Positions 47,617 to 60,570 are shown, counted from the stretch's first letter. The stretch: 64,000 nt of DNA from Pseudonocardia asaccharolytica DSM 44247 = NBRC 16224 (GCF_000423625.1 NZ_AUII01000002.1:1-64000), one strand, 5' to 3'. Notes: generated by a model not told the origin, from the letters alone. Program-made: numbers and translations.

Positions 47617-49209
47617 GTGGCCGACCAGCCAGCGGATCTGGGACGGGTCTGGGAGCGGGTCATCGCTGATCTGTCCGGCTCCTCTGCGGAGTCGGCCGCC
47701 CCGACCTTGTCCGCTCAGCAGCGGGCCTTTCTGCGACTGACCCGCCCGCTCGGCCTCCTCGATGGCACCGCGCTGCTCGCGGCGCCGAGCGAGTTCGCCA
47801 AGGACGCCATCGAGCGGATCCTGCGCAGGCCGATCAGCGACGCCCTCGGCCGGCACCTCGGCGTGGCCATCAACCTGGCGGTCGTCGTCGATGCCTCGGC
47901 GGCCTCCGGTGGCTCCGACGTACCCGACCCGCCGGAGCGCATGGCGCCGCCTCGGATGTCGCCGGCCGGCGAGACCTACCCCATCTACACCCGCGCGCCG
48001 GGTGCCGAGTTCGGCCCGGTCGACCCGATGCCGTTCCCGGAGGGCCAGACTGATGGCGTCCCCGTGCCCGTGGACAACGGCAACCACCCGACCCCCGACA
48101 CCGAACGGCAGCCACCCGGGGCATGGCCTGCGTACTCTCCGCCACCGCCCGACGGTCAGGTCACCCCGCGATCCCAGACCCGGCTGAACGAGAAGTACAC
48201 GTTCGACACCTTCGTCATCGGGGCCTCGAACCGCTTCAGCCACGCCGCCGCGGTCGCGGTCGCCGAGGCGCCGGCGCGGGCTTACAACCCGCTGTTCATC
48301 TGGGGTGACTCCGGGCTCGGCAAGACCCATCTGCTGCATGCGGTCGGCCACTACACCCAGCGTCTGTTCCCCGGGATGCGGGTGCGATACGTCTCCACCG
48401 AGGAGTTCACGAACGACTTCATCAACTCGCTGCGCGACGACCGCAAGGTGGCGTTCCAACGCCGCTACCGGGACATCGACGTGCTGCTGGTCGATGACAT
48501 CCAGTTCCTGGAGGGCAAGGAAGGAACCCAGGAGGAGTTCTTCCACACCTTCAACACCCTGCACAACGCGAACAAGCAGATCGTCGTGTCCTCGGACCGG
48601 CCGCCCAAGCGGCTGGAGACCCTGGAGGACCGCATGCGCACCCGGTTCGAGTGGGGCCTCATCACCGATATCCAGCCGCCCGAGCTCGAGACCCGCATCG
48701 CGATCCTGCGCAAGAAGGCGGCGCAGGACCGGCTGGCCGTGCCCGGCGACGTTCTGGAGTTCATCGCGGAGCGCATCGAGCGCAACATCCGCGAGCTGGA
48801 GGGGGCGCTGATCCGGGTCACCGCGTTCGCCTCGCTGAACCGCCAGCCCGTCGACACCCAGCTCGCCGAGATCGTGCTGCGCGACCTCATCCCGGACTCC
48901 GCGGCGTCGGAGATCACCGCACCGACGATCATGGCGGTGACCGCCGACTTCTTCGGCGTGACCATGGACGAGCTGTGCGGGCCGGGGAAGACGAAGGCGC
49001 TCGCCCAGGCCCGACAGATCGCGATGTACCTGTGTCGGGAGCTCACCGATCTGTCGTTGCCCCGAATCGGGCAGACCTTCGGCGGCCGCGACCACACCAC
49101 CGTCATGCACGCCGACAAGAAGATCCGCAACGAGATCTCGCTTCGCCGCAAGACCTTCGAGCAGGTGCAGGAGCTCACCGCGCGGATCAAGCAGCGATCC
49201 CGGTACTGA
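47617..49209 (+). CDS. dnaA: Chromosomal replication initiator DnaA
   Basis: This 530-residue AAA+ initiator has domain I (about 1-90, [13 protein letters not shown]...), a long Pro-rich domain II (about 95-185), and domain III with Walker A GDSGLGKT (230-237), [24 protein letters not shown] and sensor motifs. The domain IV HTH carries the [15 protein letters not shown] signature. GTG 47617 is chosen over TTG/ATG at 47542-47548 because GGAGGGG precedes it and family homology begins there. Confidence 0.97.
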   Translation: MADQPADLGRVWERVIADLSGSSAESAAPTLSAQQRAFLRLTRPLGLLDGTALLAAPSEFAKDAIERILRRPISDALGRHLGVAINLAVVVDASAASGGSDVPDPPERMAPPRMSPAGETYPIYTRAPGAEFGPVDPMPFPEGQTDGVPVPVDNGNHPTPDTERQPPGAWPAYSPPPPDGQVTPRSQTRLNEKYTFDTFVIGASNRFSHAAAVAVAEAPARAYNPLFIWGDSGLGKTHLLHAVGHYTQRLFPGMRVRYVSTEEFTNDFINSLRDDRKVAFQRRYRDIDVLLVDDIQFLEGKEGTQEEFFHTFNTLHNANKQIVVSSDRPPKRLETLEDRMRTRFEWGLITDIQPPELETRIAILRKKAAQDRLAVPGDVLEFIAERIERNIRELEGALIRVTAFASLNRQPVDTQLAEIVLRDLIPDSAASEITAPTIMAVTADFFGVTMDELCGPGKTKALAQARQIAMYLCRELTDLSLPRIGQTFGGRDHTTVMHADKKIRNEISLRRKTFEQVQELTARIKQRSRY

Positions 49210-49427
49210 CGACAGCTCCACCCGGTTCCGCCCACCGCGCCGCCGCCGTCTCCCGAGGATTCGCGGCGCACCGCCGCTCACGGCGAGGCCGACCGCTCGT
49301 CGCGCGCCGGCCCTCGCTGGGCCCGCGACGCAGGCGATCCGCATGACCGAACCGCTCGCCCTCCGTCCATCTCCTGGGTGGTGCGGGTTTCCCCGCGGTC
49401 GCCGTGATCCGGTGACCGGTCGCGCTG

Positions 49428-49740
49428 TGTGGACGAACGACCACAGTTCACCCACATCTGTGGACAACTCTGTGGATCGTTGGCGCCCCGGCGGTGGATC
49501 GTTGGGGCCCGACCCGTGGACAACCTCGTCTCAGGACGGGGATAGATCGGGAGACAGCCGTGGATCGAGCTCCTCCATCCACTACCGGCCGGAGTTACCC
49601 ACCGCCGATCCCACCTTCCATCCACATCTCGACACGCCATCTGAACTGCGCAGATGCCGGATATCCACACTATGCACAGGACCTACTACTACTGCTGGAG
49701 ATCTCTTCAAGAGGAACTACCGAAAAAACAACCCGGTGGA
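49428..49740. other. oriC: Replication origin oriC with DnaA boxes and DnaA-trio-like element
   Basis: The 733-bp dnaA-dnaN gap contains a DnaA-box cluster: TGTGGACGA 49428, TGTGGACAA 49459 (exact), TGTGGATCG 49471, GGTGGATCG 49494, CGTGGACAA 49515, CGTGGATCG 49559 and ATATCCACA 49661. The last is followed after 13 bp by CTACTACTACTGCTG (49683-49697), matching the DnaA-trio pattern (3'-GAT repeats on the other strand). A short A-rich stretch at 49721-49731 then follows. This order is that of a basal unwinding site. The flanks 49210-49427 and 49741-49942 hold no gene. Confidence 0.85.
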
Positions 49741-49942
49741 TGGCTGGCGCGGTCGACCAGTACCGCGGTCGACCGGAGCCGGTTGCGGCCCGAGGTGACA
49801 CCCGGTCGCGCGAGGCTCTACGGTGAACCGGCCGACCTGGTCCACGCCGGGTGCTTCCCACCCCGGCTCGTGTGGCCGGAGGAAGCACCCGTGTGTCCAC
49901 GCCATTCGGTTGCAACCAGTGACCGCCGGTGAAAGGTCCGTC

Positions 49943-51124
49943 ATGAAGTTCCGGGTCGAACGCGACGTTCTGGCCGATGCTGCCGCGTGGGTGGCCCGCA
50001 GCCTGCCTGCCCGCCCGCCGGTACCGGTGCTGGGCGGGGTCCTCATCGAGGCCCGGAACGAGCCCACCGCCGAGACGCTGACGGTCTCCGGGTTCGACTA
50101 CGAGACCTCCGCCCGCGTCGAGCTCGATGCCACGGTTGGTGATCCGGGCCGCGTGCTGGTCTCCGGACGGCTACTGGCCGACATCACCCGCGCCCTGCCC
50201 GCGAAGCCGGTGGATCTGGTCGTCGACGGCGCCCGAGCCACGATCAACTGTGGGAACAGCCGCTTCAGCCTGCCGACGATGCCGGTGGAGGACTACCCCC
50301 AGCTGCCGGCGATGCCGCAGCGAGCGGGCTCGGTCCCGGCCGACGAGCTGGCCGCCGCGGTCGCCCAGGTCGCGGTGGCCGCGGGTCGCGATGACACGCT
50401 GCCCATGCTCACCGGCGTCCGGCTGGAGATCGAGGGCCCGCGGCTGACCCTCGCGGCGACCGACCGGTTCCGGCTCGCTGTCCGCGAGCTCGACTGGCAG
50501 CCCGAGGACCAGGATCTCTCCACCGCGGTGCTGATCCCCGCGCGCACCCTCGCCGAGGTCGCCAAGACCCTCGCGGGCTCGGGAACAGTGGAGATCGCGC
50601 TGTCCGCGGGGGACGGCATGCTCGGAATGACCGGCAGTGGCCGGCGGGCCACCACCCGGCTGCTCGACGCCGAGTTCCCGCGCTTCCGCCAGCTCATTCC
50701 GACCGAGCACACCACGGCCGCGGAACTGGAGGTCGCGCCGCTCGTCGAGGCGATCAAGCGGGTGTCGCTCGTCGCGGACCGGGTGGCCCAGATCCGGATG
50801 GAGTTCGGTGCGGACGGGCTGCGGCTCGCGGCAGGCGGCGATGACGTCGGCAGCGCCGAGGAGGAGCTGCCCTGCGTCCTCGACGGCGCGCCGCTGACGA
50901 TCGCCTTCAACCCCGGCTATCTGCTCGACGCGCTAGGCGCCCTGCACACCGAGCGCGCACAGGTCACCTTCACCACGCCGAACCGCCCGGCGCTGGTGCG
51001 ACCGGTGCCGTCCCCGGCCACCGAGGACGCTGCCGAGGAGGCTGCCGGAGAGGCGTCCGTGCCGGAGGATGGCGCCACGGCGGGGTACCTGCACCTGCTG
51101 ATGCCGGTGCGCCTGCCGGGCTGA
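49943..51124 (+). CDS. dnaN: DNA polymerase III beta sliding clamp
   Basis: This 393-residue three-domain clamp includes [53 protein letters not shown] and the C-terminal YLLMPVR-type [11 protein letters not shown]. It tethers polymerase to DNA. ATG 49943 follows GAAAGG; the open frame further upstream (49823) runs into oriC and is not coding. An acidic insertion (about 355-378, [17 protein letters not shown]) lies near the C-terminus. Confidence 0.97.
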   Translation: MKFRVERDVLADAAAWVARSLPARPPVPVLGGVLIEARNEPTAETLTVSGFDYETSARVELDATVGDPGRVLVSGRLLADITRALPAKPVDLVVDGARATINCGNSRFSLPTMPVEDYPQLPAMPQRAGSVPADELAAAVAQVAVAAGRDDTLPMLTGVRLEIEGPRLTLAATDRFRLAVRELDWQPEDQDLSTAVLIPARTLAEVAKTLAGSGTVEIALSAGDGMLGMTGSGRRATTRLLDAEFPRFRQLIPTEHTTAAELEVAPLVEAIKRVSLVADRVAQIRMEFGADGLRLAAGGDDVGSAEEELPCVLDGAPLTIAFNPGYLLDALGALHTERAQVTFTTPNRPALVRPVPSPATEDAAEEAAGEASVPEDGATAGYLHLLMPVRLPG

Positions 51125-51180
51125 TACGAACACCTCGATAGCCTCGACGGGGCGGTTGCTTGGTCGACAGGGGGCGTCTC

Positions 51181-52116
51181 GTGCAACTGGGACTGATCGG
51201 TCTGGGCCGGATGGGCGGCAACATGCGTGACCGGCTGCGGGCGGCCGGTCACGAGGTCGTCGGGTACGACCCGCGCCCGGAGGTGACCGATGTCGGATCG
51301 GTCGCCGAACTCGCCGCGACGCTCGCGGCACCCCGCGTGGTGTGGGTGATGGTGCCCTCGGGCGAGCCGACCCGCAGCACCGTGCGTTCGCTCGCCGACG
51401 TCCTGGAGCCCGGGGACCTGGTCATCGAGGGCGGTAACTCGCGCTATACCGATGACGCGCCGAACGCCGCGCAGCTCGAGGCGCGCGGCATCGGCTATAT
51501 CGACGTCGGGGTGTCGGGCGGGATCTGGGGCCGCGACCACGGGTACGGGCTGATGGCCGGGGGTGCGCCCGAGCACATCGAACGGGCGATGCCGATCTTC
51601 GACGCGCTGCGCCCCGAGGGGCCGCGGGAGGAGGGTTTCGCCCACGCCGGCCCGGTCGGTGCCGGGCATTTCGCCAAGATGGTGCACAACGGCATCGAGT
51701 ACGGCCTGATGCAGGCCTACGCCGAGGGCTTCGAGCTGCTCTCGGCGACCGAGCTGGTCACCGATGTGCCGGCCGTGCTGCAGGCGTGGTCGCGCGGCAC
51801 CGTGGTGCGGTCCTGGCTGCTGGACCTGCTGGTCCGCGCCCTGCACGACGATCCGGGCCTGGCCTCGCTCGACGACTACGTCGAGGACTCGGGCGAGGGC
51901 CGCTGGACGCTGCAGGAGGCGATCACGCACGCCGTACCGCTGCCGGTGATCTCCGCCGCGCTGTTCGCCCGGTTCGCCTCCCGCCAGGACTCCTCCCCCG
52001 CCCTGCGCGCGGTCGCCGCCCTGCGCCGGCAGTTCGGCGGCCACGCCGTCAAACACGCCACGGGTCCGACCGGCACGCCGGGCCACCTCGCGGGCCCCAG
52101 CTCCGCAGGGGACTGA
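51181..52116 (+). CDS. gnd: 6-phosphogluconate dehydrogenase (decarboxylating), short NAD-type
   Basis: This 311-residue enzyme oxidises 6-phosphogluconate to ribulose 5-phosphate. It has [17 protein letters not shown] (dinucleotide fold), [32 protein letters not shown] and [24 protein letters not shown] (catalytic Lys). The short form, about 300 residues, is typical of the GndA/YqeC-like type encoded between dnaN and recF in Actinobacteria. GTG 51181 is chosen; AGGGGG lies upstream. Confidence 0.93.
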   Translation: MQLGLIGLGRMGGNMRDRLRAAGHEVVGYDPRPEVTDVGSVAELAATLAAPRVVWVMVPSGEPTRSTVRSLADVLEPGDLVIEGGNSRYTDDAPNAAQLEARGIGYIDVGVSGGIWGRDHGYGLMAGGAPEHIERAMPIFDALRPEGPREEGFAHAGPVGAGHFAKMVHNGIEYGLMQAYAEGFELLSATELVTDVPAVLQAWSRGTVVRSWLLDLLVRALHDDPGLASLDDYVEDSGEGRWTLQEAITHAVPLPVISAALFARFASRQDSSPALRAVAALRRQFGGHAVKHATGPTGTPGHLAGPSSAGD

Positions 52117-52123
52117 CCACGAC

Positions 52124-53266
52124 GTGCATCTGCGTCGTCTCGAGGTCGCGGACTTCCGTTCCTGGGAACGCGCCGAGCTGGAGCTCGAGCCCGGGGTCAC
52201 CGTCCTGCTGGGACCCAACGGTGCCGGGAAGACCAACCTCGTCGAGGCGATCGGCTACCTGGCGACGCTCGGCTCGCACCGGGTGGCCACCGACGCTCCG
52301 TTGATCCGCCGCGGCGCGCCGCGGGCCATCGTGCGCGGGCTGGTGGTGAACCGAGGCCGGGAGCTGAGCGTCGAGGTGGAGATCACCGCGGGGAAGGCCA
52401 ACCGGGCCCGGGTCAACCGTGCACCGGTGAGCCGTCCGCGTGACGCGCTGGGCGTACTGCGCAGCGTGTTGTTCGCGCCGGAGGATCTGGTCCTGGTGCG
52501 CGGGGAACCCGGGGAGCGCCGCCGGTTCCTCGACGACCTGCTCGTCGCGCGGCACCCCCGGTTCGCCGCGGTCCGCACCGACTACGAACGGGTGCTCAAG
52601 CAGCGCTCGGCGCTGCTCAAGACCGCGCGTGCGGCCGGCGACCTGCGCACGCTCGATGTCTGGGACGGGCATCTGGCACGGCACGGGGCGGCGCTGCTGG
52701 CCGGGCGGCTCGAGCTGGTCGCCGATTTGGCGCCGCTGGCCGCGGAGGCGTTCGTCGAGGTGGCACCGACCTCGGATCCGGTGACGTTGCGCTACCGGTC
52801 GAGCCTGGACAGCGAGCTGTGCCTCGATCCCCGGCAGCTCGAGGCGTTGCTGGGAGAGGCCCTCGTCCGGATGCGTCGCCAGGAGGTCGAGCGCGGGGTC
52901 TGCCTGGTGGGGCCGCACCGCGACGATCTGGACCTGCGGCTCGGCGAGGGCCCGGCCAAGGGCTATGCCAGTCACGGGGAGTCGTGGGCCTTGGCGCTGG
53001 CCCTGCGCCTGGCGTCCTACCGGCTGCTGCAGCGGGATGATGTCGAACCGGTGCTCATTCTCGATGATGTGTTCGCCGAGCTCGATACCCGGCGGCGGCG
53101 GGCGCTCGCGGCAGTGGCCGCCCGCGCCGAGCAGGTGATCATCACGGCAGCCGTCGCGGAGGACGTTCCGGCGGACCTGGCCGGAGCCCGTTTTACGATG
53201 AGCGGCGGCGCGATGGCCCGCATGGACGGTGAGCCGGCAGATGCCGAACAGTCAAACGCCTCCTGA
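52124..53266 (+). CDS. recF: DNA repair and replication protein RecF
   Basis: This 380-residue SMC-like ATPase helps load RecA at gaps. Walker A is GPNGAGKT (30-37). [20 protein letters not shown] is the ABC signature region, and [18 protein letters not shown] carries Walker B and D-loop. GTG 52124 is 7 bp after gnd. Confidence 0.96.
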   Translation: MHLRRLEVADFRSWERAELELEPGVTVLLGPNGAGKTNLVEAIGYLATLGSHRVATDAPLIRRGAPRAIVRGLVVNRGRELSVEVEITAGKANRARVNRAPVSRPRDALGVLRSVLFAPEDLVLVRGEPGERRRFLDDLLVARHPRFAAVRTDYERVLKQRSALLKTARAAGDLRTLDVWDGHLARHGAALLAGRLELVADLAPLAAEAFVEVAPTSDPVTLRYRSSLDSELCLDPRQLEALLGEALVRMRRQEVERGVCLVGPHRDDLDLRLGEGPAKGYASHGESWALALALRLASYRLLQRDDVEPVLILDDVFAELDTRRRRALAAVAARAEQVIITAAVAEDVPADLAGARFTMSGGAMARMDGEPADAEQSNAS

Positions 53267-53315
53267 CGAGGGACGGAACATCGGAGACCGGGAAACGAGG
53301 ATGATCACGGGACTC

Positions 53316-53450
53316 TGTGGACAAGGTTGTGGATACTGTGGATAACTCGGCCTCGGCTGGTGATGGTCGGCGCCTGCGACCGTCTGACGACGGCGAAATA
53401 CCGCCGATCGTGCGAGAGCTCCCCCAAGTTGTCCCCAACCCTGTGGATAA
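53316..53450. promoter_or_regulatory. Second DnaA-box cluster, between recF and DUF721
   Basis: TGTGGACAA (53316-53324), TGTGGATAC (53328-53336), TGTGGATAA (53337-53345) and TGTGGATAA (53442-53450) lie in 135 bp. Three are exact high-affinity boxes, better than most in oriC. Read in the DUF721 frame the region has only about 62% GC3 (18 of 47 codons end in A/T), so it is probably non-coding. Confidence 0.7.
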
Positions 53451-53457
53451 GACTGGG

Positions 53458-54000
53458 ATGACCATTCAGCGCGATGCCGATGCGCGCTCCGCGGACGCTC
53501 CGCGCGGTGCCGACCTTGCGCGGGAGGCTCTGCGGGCCGCCCGCGAGGCGGCCGCCCAGCGTGCGGCCGGACCCGGGGGACGCAAGCGCTCGGTGGTCGG
53601 GCGCGGTCGCCGCCGCCGCCGTTGGTCCGGCCCGGGCCCGGACGACCGCGACCCACAGCCGTTCGGCCGGTTGATCTCCCGGGTGTCGATGGACCGCGGT
53701 TGGTCGCCGCGACTGACCGACGCGACCGTGCTCGGTCGCTGGCCGCAGCTGGTCGGCCCCGATATCGCCGACCACTGCACACCGATCGCGCTGCGGGACG
53801 CCGAGCTCACCCTGCAGGCGGAATCGACGGCCTGGGCCACCCAGCTGCGTACCCTGCAACGCCAGCTCCTGGCTCGGCTGGCCGCCGCCGTCGGTCCGGA
53901 CGTGGTCCGCCGGATCCGGGTGGTGGGCCCGACCGGCCCGAGCTGGCGGCATGGTCCTCGCCACATCCGCGGTCGCGGCCCGCGCGACACCTACGGCTGA
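53458..54000 (+). CDS. DUF721 family protein (Rv0004-type)
   Basis: This 180-residue protein has a conserved core RRRRWSGPGPDDRDPQPFGRL, then RGWSPRLTDATVLGRWPQLVGPDIADHCTPIAL, STAWATQLRTLQRQLLARLAAAVG and RHIRGRGPRDTYG at the end. It is the DciA-like family; DciA loads replicative helicase in bacteria without DnaC, so a DnaB-loading role is plausible. ATG 53458 is chosen over GTG 53317 because the region between has low GC3 and DnaA boxes. Confidence 0.88.
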   Translation: MTIQRDADARSADAPRGADLAREALRAAREAAAQRAAGPGGRKRSVVGRGRRRRRWSGPGPDDRDPQPFGRLISRVSMDRGWSPRLTDATVLGRWPQLVGPDIADHCTPIALRDAELTLQAESTAWATQLRTLQRQLLARLAAAVGPDVVRRIRVVGPTGPSWRHGPRHIRGRGPRDTYG

Positions 54001-54182
54001 CCAGGACGTATGCCCGATGGGCGGGCGCCGAACCGGCCACGGGCGGACGTTGGGAATCCTTCGCTGCACCTGGTCGGCGCGGGACGGCGCACTCAGGACG
54101 GCATGACAGCGCGTCAGGCGACCGATACCTCTGTCCCGGCCCTCGCGACCCGCCTGGGTCGTCGTTCGCCGCCCTGTGACGT

Positions 54183-56321
<2,139 letters not shown>

Positions 56322-56375
56322 CCGGACCTCGAATCCGCAGGGACGTACCGCCCGCACGAACAAGAGAAGGATTTC

Positions 56376-56450
56376 ATGACCGAGCCTGTGAGGTCTTCGT
56401 TCACCGCAGGACCGCCGGCCGCGGCGGCGACGAGCGCGGTGAGGAGCTGA
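56376..56450 (+). CDS. Possible 24-codon leader ORF before gyrA
   Basis: ATG at 56376 has AGAAGG 7 bp upstream. The ORF ends TGA at 56448-56450, one base before the gyrA GTG. Its last codons contain the gyrA ribosome-binding site GAGGAG. It may couple translation of gyrA or may be chance. Confidence 0.35.
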   Translation: MTEPVRSSFTAGPPAAAATSAVRS

Positions 56451-56451
56451 C

Positions 56452-58953
56452 GTGACCGACACCCTGGACCCCAGCGTTCCGCCGCCCCCCGGCGGTGGCG
56501 ACCGGATCGAACCGGTCGACATCCAGCAGGAGATGCAGCGCTCCTACATCGACTACGCGATGAGCGTGATCGTCGGCCGCGCGCTGCCGCTCGTCGAGGA
56601 CGGGCTCAAGCCGGTGCACCGGCGCGTCCTGTACTCGATGGGGGAGAACGGGTTCCGGCCCGAGCGCTCCTATGTCAAATGCGCCCGCGTCGTCGGCGAG
56701 GTGATGGGTAACTACCACCCGCACGGCGACTCCTCGATCTATGACGCGCTCGTCCGGCTCGCCCAGCCGTGGTCGATGCGGTACCCGTTGATCGACGGCC
56801 AGGGCAACTTCGGCTCCCGCGGCAACGACCCGGCCGCCGCGATGAGGTACACCGAATGCCGGCTTTCGCCGCTGGCGATGGCGATGCTGCAGGACATCGA
56901 GGAAGACACCGTCGACCTCCTCGACAACTACGACGGCAAGACCACCGAGCCGGTCGTTCTGCCCTCGCGGGTGCCGAACCTGCTGATCAACGGCAGCGCC
57001 GGCATCGCGGTCGGGATGGCGACCAACATCCCGCCGCACAACTTGCGCGAGGTCGGGGCCGGCGTGGCGTGGGCGCTGGAACACCCGGAGGCCTCCGACG
57101 AGGAGCTCCTCGCCGCGCTGATGAGGCTGATCAAGGGCCCGGACTTCCCGACCGCCGGACTGATCGTCGGCCGCGACGGCATCGAACAGGCCTACCGCAC
57201 CGGCCGCGGCTCGGTGCGGATGCGCGCGGTGGTCGAGGTCGAGGAGGACGCCAAGGGGCGCACCGTCCTGGTCGTCACCGAGCTGCCGTACCAGGTCAAC
57301 CCGGACAATCTCATCGAGTCGATCGCCGGGATGATCCGCGACGGCAAGCTCGCCGGGATCTCCGAGATCAACGACGAGTCGTCCGACCGGGTCGGCCTGC
57401 GGATCGTGTTCACGCTCAAGCGTGACGCGGTGGCCAAGGTCGTGCTGAACAACCTCTACAGGCACACCCAGCTGCAGTACAGCTTCGGCGTCAACATGCT
57501 GGCGATCGTCGACGGCGTGCCGCGCACGTTGCGGCTCGACCAGGTCGTGCGCAACTACGTGCGCCACCAGATCGAGGTCATCGTCCGGCGCACCCGGCAC
57601 CGGCTGGGCAAGGCCGAGGAGCGGGCCCATATTCTGCGCGGCCTGGTCAAGGCGCTCGACGCGCTCGACGAGGTCATCGCGCTGATCCGGGCGTCGCAGA
57701 CGGTCGATGTCGCGCGCCAGGGCCTGATCGACCTGCTCGATATCGACGAGGCGCAGGCCCAGGCCATCCTGGACATGCAGCTGCGCAGGCTCGCCGCCCT
57801 GGAACGTCAGAAGATCATCGATGAGCTGGCCGAGATCGAGCGCAGGATCGCCGACCTGCAGGACATCCTCGCCCGGCCCGAGCGGCAACGTCAGATCGTC
57901 CGCGACGAGCTGGCCGCGATCGTCGAGACGCACGGCGACGACCGCCGGACCCAGCTGGTCGCCGACGACGGTGACGTCAGCAACGAGGATCTCATCGCCG
58001 TCGAGGACGTGGTCGTCACGATCACCCAGACCGGCTACGCCAAGCGCACCAAGACCGATCTGTACCGGGCGCAGAAGCGCGGCGGCAAGGGTGTGCAGGG
58101 TGCGACGCTGAAGCAGGACGACATCGTCGCCCACTTCTTCGTCTGCTCCACCCACGACTGGATCCTGTTCTTCACCAACAAGGGCCGGGTGTACCGGCTC
58201 AAGGCCTATGAGCTGCCGGAGGCCAACCGCAGCGCTCGCGGGCAGCATGTGGCGAACCTGCTCGCGCTGCAGCCCGACGAGCACATCGCGCAGGTCATGC
58301 AGATCAAGGACTACGATGCGGTGCCGTATCTGGTGCTGGCCACCCGGACCGGCTTGGTGAAGAAGTCGAAGCTGACCGACTTCGACTCCGCCCGTACCGG
58401 CGGCCTGATCGGTATCAACCTGCGCGACGACGACGAGCTGGTCGGCGCGGTGCTCTGCTCGGCCGATGACGACCTGCTGCTCGTCTCGGCGGAGGGCCAG
58501 TCGATCCGGTTCACCGCGACCGACGAGGCGCTGCGCCCGATGGGCCGGGCCACCTCCGGTGTTCTCGGTATGCGGTTCAACGACGGCGACCAGCTGCTGT
58601 CCATCGGTGTTGTTCGGCCCGGCACGTTCGTGCTGGTCGCCACCGCCGGTGGGTACGCGAAACGGACCCCGATCGAGGATTACCCGGTCCAGGGCCGTGG
58701 CGGGAAGGGCGTGCTGACCCTCCAATACGACCGTCGGCGTGGCACGCTGGTCGGCGCACTCATCGTCTCCGTGGACGACGAGCTGTACGCGATCACCTCG
58801 ACCGGAGGGGTGATCCGGACATCGGCCCGCGAAGTGCGCAAGGCCGGTCGGCAGACGAAGGGGGTCCGGCTGATGAACCTCAGCGAGGGAGCCACGCTGC
58901 TGGCGGTCGCGCGCAACGCCGAGGACGATGCGGATGCGGACGACCAGAGTTGA
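56452..58953 (+). CDS. gyrA: DNA gyrase subunit A
   Basis: This 833-residue cleavage subunit has [20 protein letters not shown] and [24 protein letters not shown]. The catalytic Tyr133 is in AAMRYTEC, and the C-terminal beta-pinwheel has repeated [19 protein letters not shown] blades. The quinolone-contact residue aligned with mycobacterial Ala90 is Ser94 here; Asp98 is retained. No intein is present at the Tyr site, unlike some mycobacteria. GTG 56452 is 5 bp after GAGGAG. Confidence 0.97.
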   Translation: MTDTLDPSVPPPPGGGDRIEPVDIQQEMQRSYIDYAMSVIVGRALPLVEDGLKPVHRRVLYSMGENGFRPERSYVKCARVVGEVMGNYHPHGDSSIYDALVRLAQPWSMRYPLIDGQGNFGSRGNDPAAAMRYTECRLSPLAMAMLQDIEEDTVDLLDNYDGKTTEPVVLPSRVPNLLINGSAGIAVGMATNIPPHNLREVGAGVAWALEHPEASDEELLAALMRLIKGPDFPTAGLIVGRDGIEQAYRTGRGSVRMRAVVEVEEDAKGRTVLVVTELPYQVNPDNLIESIAGMIRDGKLAGISEINDESSDRVGLRIVFTLKRDAVAKVVLNNLYRHTQLQYSFGVNMLAIVDGVPRTLRLDQVVRNYVRHQIEVIVRRTRHRLGKAEERAHILRGLVKALDALDEVIALIRASQTVDVARQGLIDLLDIDEAQAQAILDMQLRRLAALERQKIIDELAEIERRIADLQDILARPERQRQIVRDELAAIVETHGDDRRTQLVADDGDVSNEDLIAVEDVVVTITQTGYAKRTKTDLYRAQKRGGKGVQGATLKQDDIVAHFFVCSTHDWILFFTNKGRVYRLKAYELPEANRSARGQHVANLLALQPDEHIAQVMQIKDYDAVPYLVLATRTGLVKKSKLTDFDSARTGGLIGINLRDDDELVGAVLCSADDDLLLVSAEGQSIRFTATDEALRPMGRATSGVLGMRFNDGDQLLSIGVVRPGTFVLVATAGGYAKRTPIEDYPVQGRGGKGVLTLQYDRRRGTLVGALIVSVDDELYAITSTGGVIRTSAREVRKAGRQTKGVRLMNLSEGATLLAVARNAEDDADADDQS

Positions 58954-59004
58954 TCGGCTTGCTGAGCCGATCAACGCGCCGAGCATCGAGGAGAACTCGC
59001 CCTC

Positions 59005-60051
59005 GTGAGCGACACGAACAGCAGCGACGAGGAACCCGACGGCGGGCGGTTGGCAACGGGGGGTCAGCCCGCCGGTAAGGCCGGTGCCGACGGCCCCTCG
59101 AAGAGTGAGAAGACCGAAGGGACGGTGCCCGAGCAGACGAAGCCGGACGAGGCCGAACCTCCCGTCTCCCCGGCCGCCGAGGGTACGTCTGACGAGGCCA
59201 AGCCGTCGCCGGGTGCCGCTTCCAACAGCGACCGTGCAGACGGTGCCGGGCCTGCGCCAACCGCGGCCGCGAGCTCGGGCTCGGGCAATGGTCGTTCCGA
59301 TGGTGCCGGGCCGGTTTCGCCGGGATCGGACGATCCGGCCGGGGGGCGGCGGCCCACGCCGGCCCCGCGGCAGGCCGCCGCCCCCCATGCGACGCCCCCG
59401 CCCACCCGCGCCGGCGCCGACTCGAAGCCGGCACCGCCCCCCGGTCCGGCCGCCGAGGCGCCGCCGCCGTGGCGGCGGATACCGGGTGAAGACATCAGCG
59501 AGCCTCCGACGGTCGTGCACAGCAGGCCGGTGGCGGGCGGATTGCTCGACGCACCGACGGCGTTCATCGATCGCCCCACCGAGGTGCTGACGGCACCGGA
59601 CCATGCGGGCGGCGCCGAGGGCGGGCACGACGGTTCCGGTGCCGAGGCCAACGGCAGCGTGTCGACGGTGCGAACGTCCCGCGGCCGTCCGCCCCGCCAG
59701 GCCGCCCTGCAACTCAAGCGCCTCGACCCGTGGTCGGTGCTCAAGCTCGCCGGGGTGCTGGCCGTGGTGCTGTTCTTCATCTGGCTGGTCGCGGTGGGCG
59801 TGCTCTACGGAATCCTCGACGGGATGGGCGTGTGGGACCGCCTCAACGGCACCTACGCCGACCTGGTGTCAGGGGAGACCCACAGCGGCAGCACGCTGAT
59901 CAGCGCCGGCCCGGTCTTCGGTTTCGCCGCGGTGGTCGGTGCGATCAACAGTCTGTTGTTCGCCGTCGCGCTGACGATCGGGGCGTTCGTCTACAACGTC
60001 TCGGCCGATCTCGTCGGAGGCATCGAGGTCACCCTCTCGGAGCGCGATTGA
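59005..60051 (+). CDS. DUF3566 membrane protein (Rv0007-type)
   Basis: This 348-residue protein has a disordered, Pro/Ser/Gly-rich cytosolic N-terminus (1-225) and a DUF3566 domain with two helices. These are SVLKLAGVLAVVLFFIWLVAVGVLYGIL and a second ending FAAVVGAINSLLFAVALTIGAFVYNVSADLVGG. The family is always next to gyrA and tRNA-Ile in Actinobacteria; its function is unknown, perhaps division related. GTG 59005 follows GAGGAG. Confidence 0.92.
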   Translation: MSDTNSSDEEPDGGRLATGGQPAGKAGADGPSKSEKTEGTVPEQTKPDEAEPPVSPAAEGTSDEAKPSPGAASNSDRADGAGPAPTAAASSGSGNGRSDGAGPVSPGSDDPAGGRRPTPAPRQAAAPHATPPPTRAGADSKPAPPPGPAAEAPPPWRRIPGEDISEPPTVVHSRPVAGGLLDAPTAFIDRPTEVLTAPDHAGGAEGGHDGSGAEANGSVSTVRTSRGRPPRQAALQLKRLDPWSVLKLAGVLAVVLFFIWLVAVGVLYGILDGMGVWDRLNGTYADLVSGETHSGSTLISAGPVFGFAAVVGAINSLLFAVALTIGAFVYNVSADLVGGIEVTLSERD

Positions 60052-60064
60052 CCGGTCGTGGGCT

Positions 60065-60101
60065 CCGCACCGGCCGAGGCGCGAACCCGGAGCCGGTGCG
60101 G
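60065..60101 (+). terminator. GC-rich hairpin after DUF3566
   Basis: CCGCACCGGC (60065-60074) pairs perfectly with GCCGGTGCGG (60092-60101), beginning 14 bp after the stop. There is no T-run. Confidence 0.65.
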
Positions 60102-60140
60102 GGCGCCGCGACGGGTTGATGTAAGGTCGGTCCCACGTAC

Positions 60141-60214
60141 GGGCCCATAGCTCAGTTGGTTAGAGCGCGTCGCTGATAACGACGAGGTCGCTGGTTCAAA
60201 TCCAGCTGGGCCCA
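60141..60214 (+). tRNA. tRNA-Ile (GAT anticodon)
   Basis: The 74-nt cloverleaf has acceptor GGGCCCA pairing with TGGGCCC, discriminator A, D-arm AGCTCAGTTGGTTAGAGC, anticodon GAT at 60175-60177 and T-loop GGTTCAAATCC. CCA is not encoded. Confidence 0.98.
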
Positions 60215-60261
60215 CTCCCCCGCGGTGCCGGTCACAGAGACCCTCTTGAGGACGTGATCTC

Positions 60262-60372
60262 ATGAAGAAGTTCTTCGCTCTCGCGGCTGTGGCCGGTGCG
60301 GTTTTCCTGGTCGTCACCAGGCTGCGTGCCCGCCAGGAGACCGATCTCTGGCACGAGGCCACCAGCCGCTGA
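60262..60372 (+). CDS. DLW-39 family small membrane protein
   Basis: This 36-residue protein reads MKKFFALAAVAGAVFLVVTR and then LRARQETDLWHEATSR. One transmembrane helix is followed by a tail with the DLW motif. The family is named for this motif and sits between tRNA-Ile and tRNA-Ala in Actinobacteria. Its function is unknown. Confidence 0.85.
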   Translation: MKKFFALAAVAGAVFLVVTRLRARQETDLWHEATSR

Positions 60373-60414
60373 CGAGCGCCGCGTCGCTGGGCGGGTAACG
60401 TCTCCGCTCAGCAC

Positions 60415-60487
60415 GGGGACGTAGCTCAATTGGCAGAGCACCGCCTTTGCAAGGCGGGGGTTAGGGGTTCGATTCCCCTCGTCTCCA
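60415..60487 (+). tRNA. tRNA-Ala (TGC anticodon)
   Basis: The 73-nt cloverleaf has acceptor GGGGACG/CGTCTCC with the G3-U70 wobble that identifies alanine tRNA. The anticodon TGC is at 60448-60450, the T-arm is GGGGTTCGATTCCCC and the discriminator is A. It is a likely integration site for the element remnants that follow. Confidence 0.98.
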
Positions 60488-60570
60488 CGACACTGACCAG
60501 GCATAACGAGGACGTTTCCGATCGGTAGTCGATCAATGACTGCGGTGCTGACGGCGAGTATGATCGCGCC

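Noticed and set aside
53317-53457. A 47-residue N-terminal extension of DUF721 starting GTG 53317
   Set aside because: GC3 is only about 62% with an ATA codon and no ribosome-binding site, and the region is built of DnaA boxes; the start at 53458 is better, though not proven.
56401-59712. A 1103-codon open frame on the minus strand
   Set aside because: It is the mirror of gyrA and DUF3566, which are certain genes.
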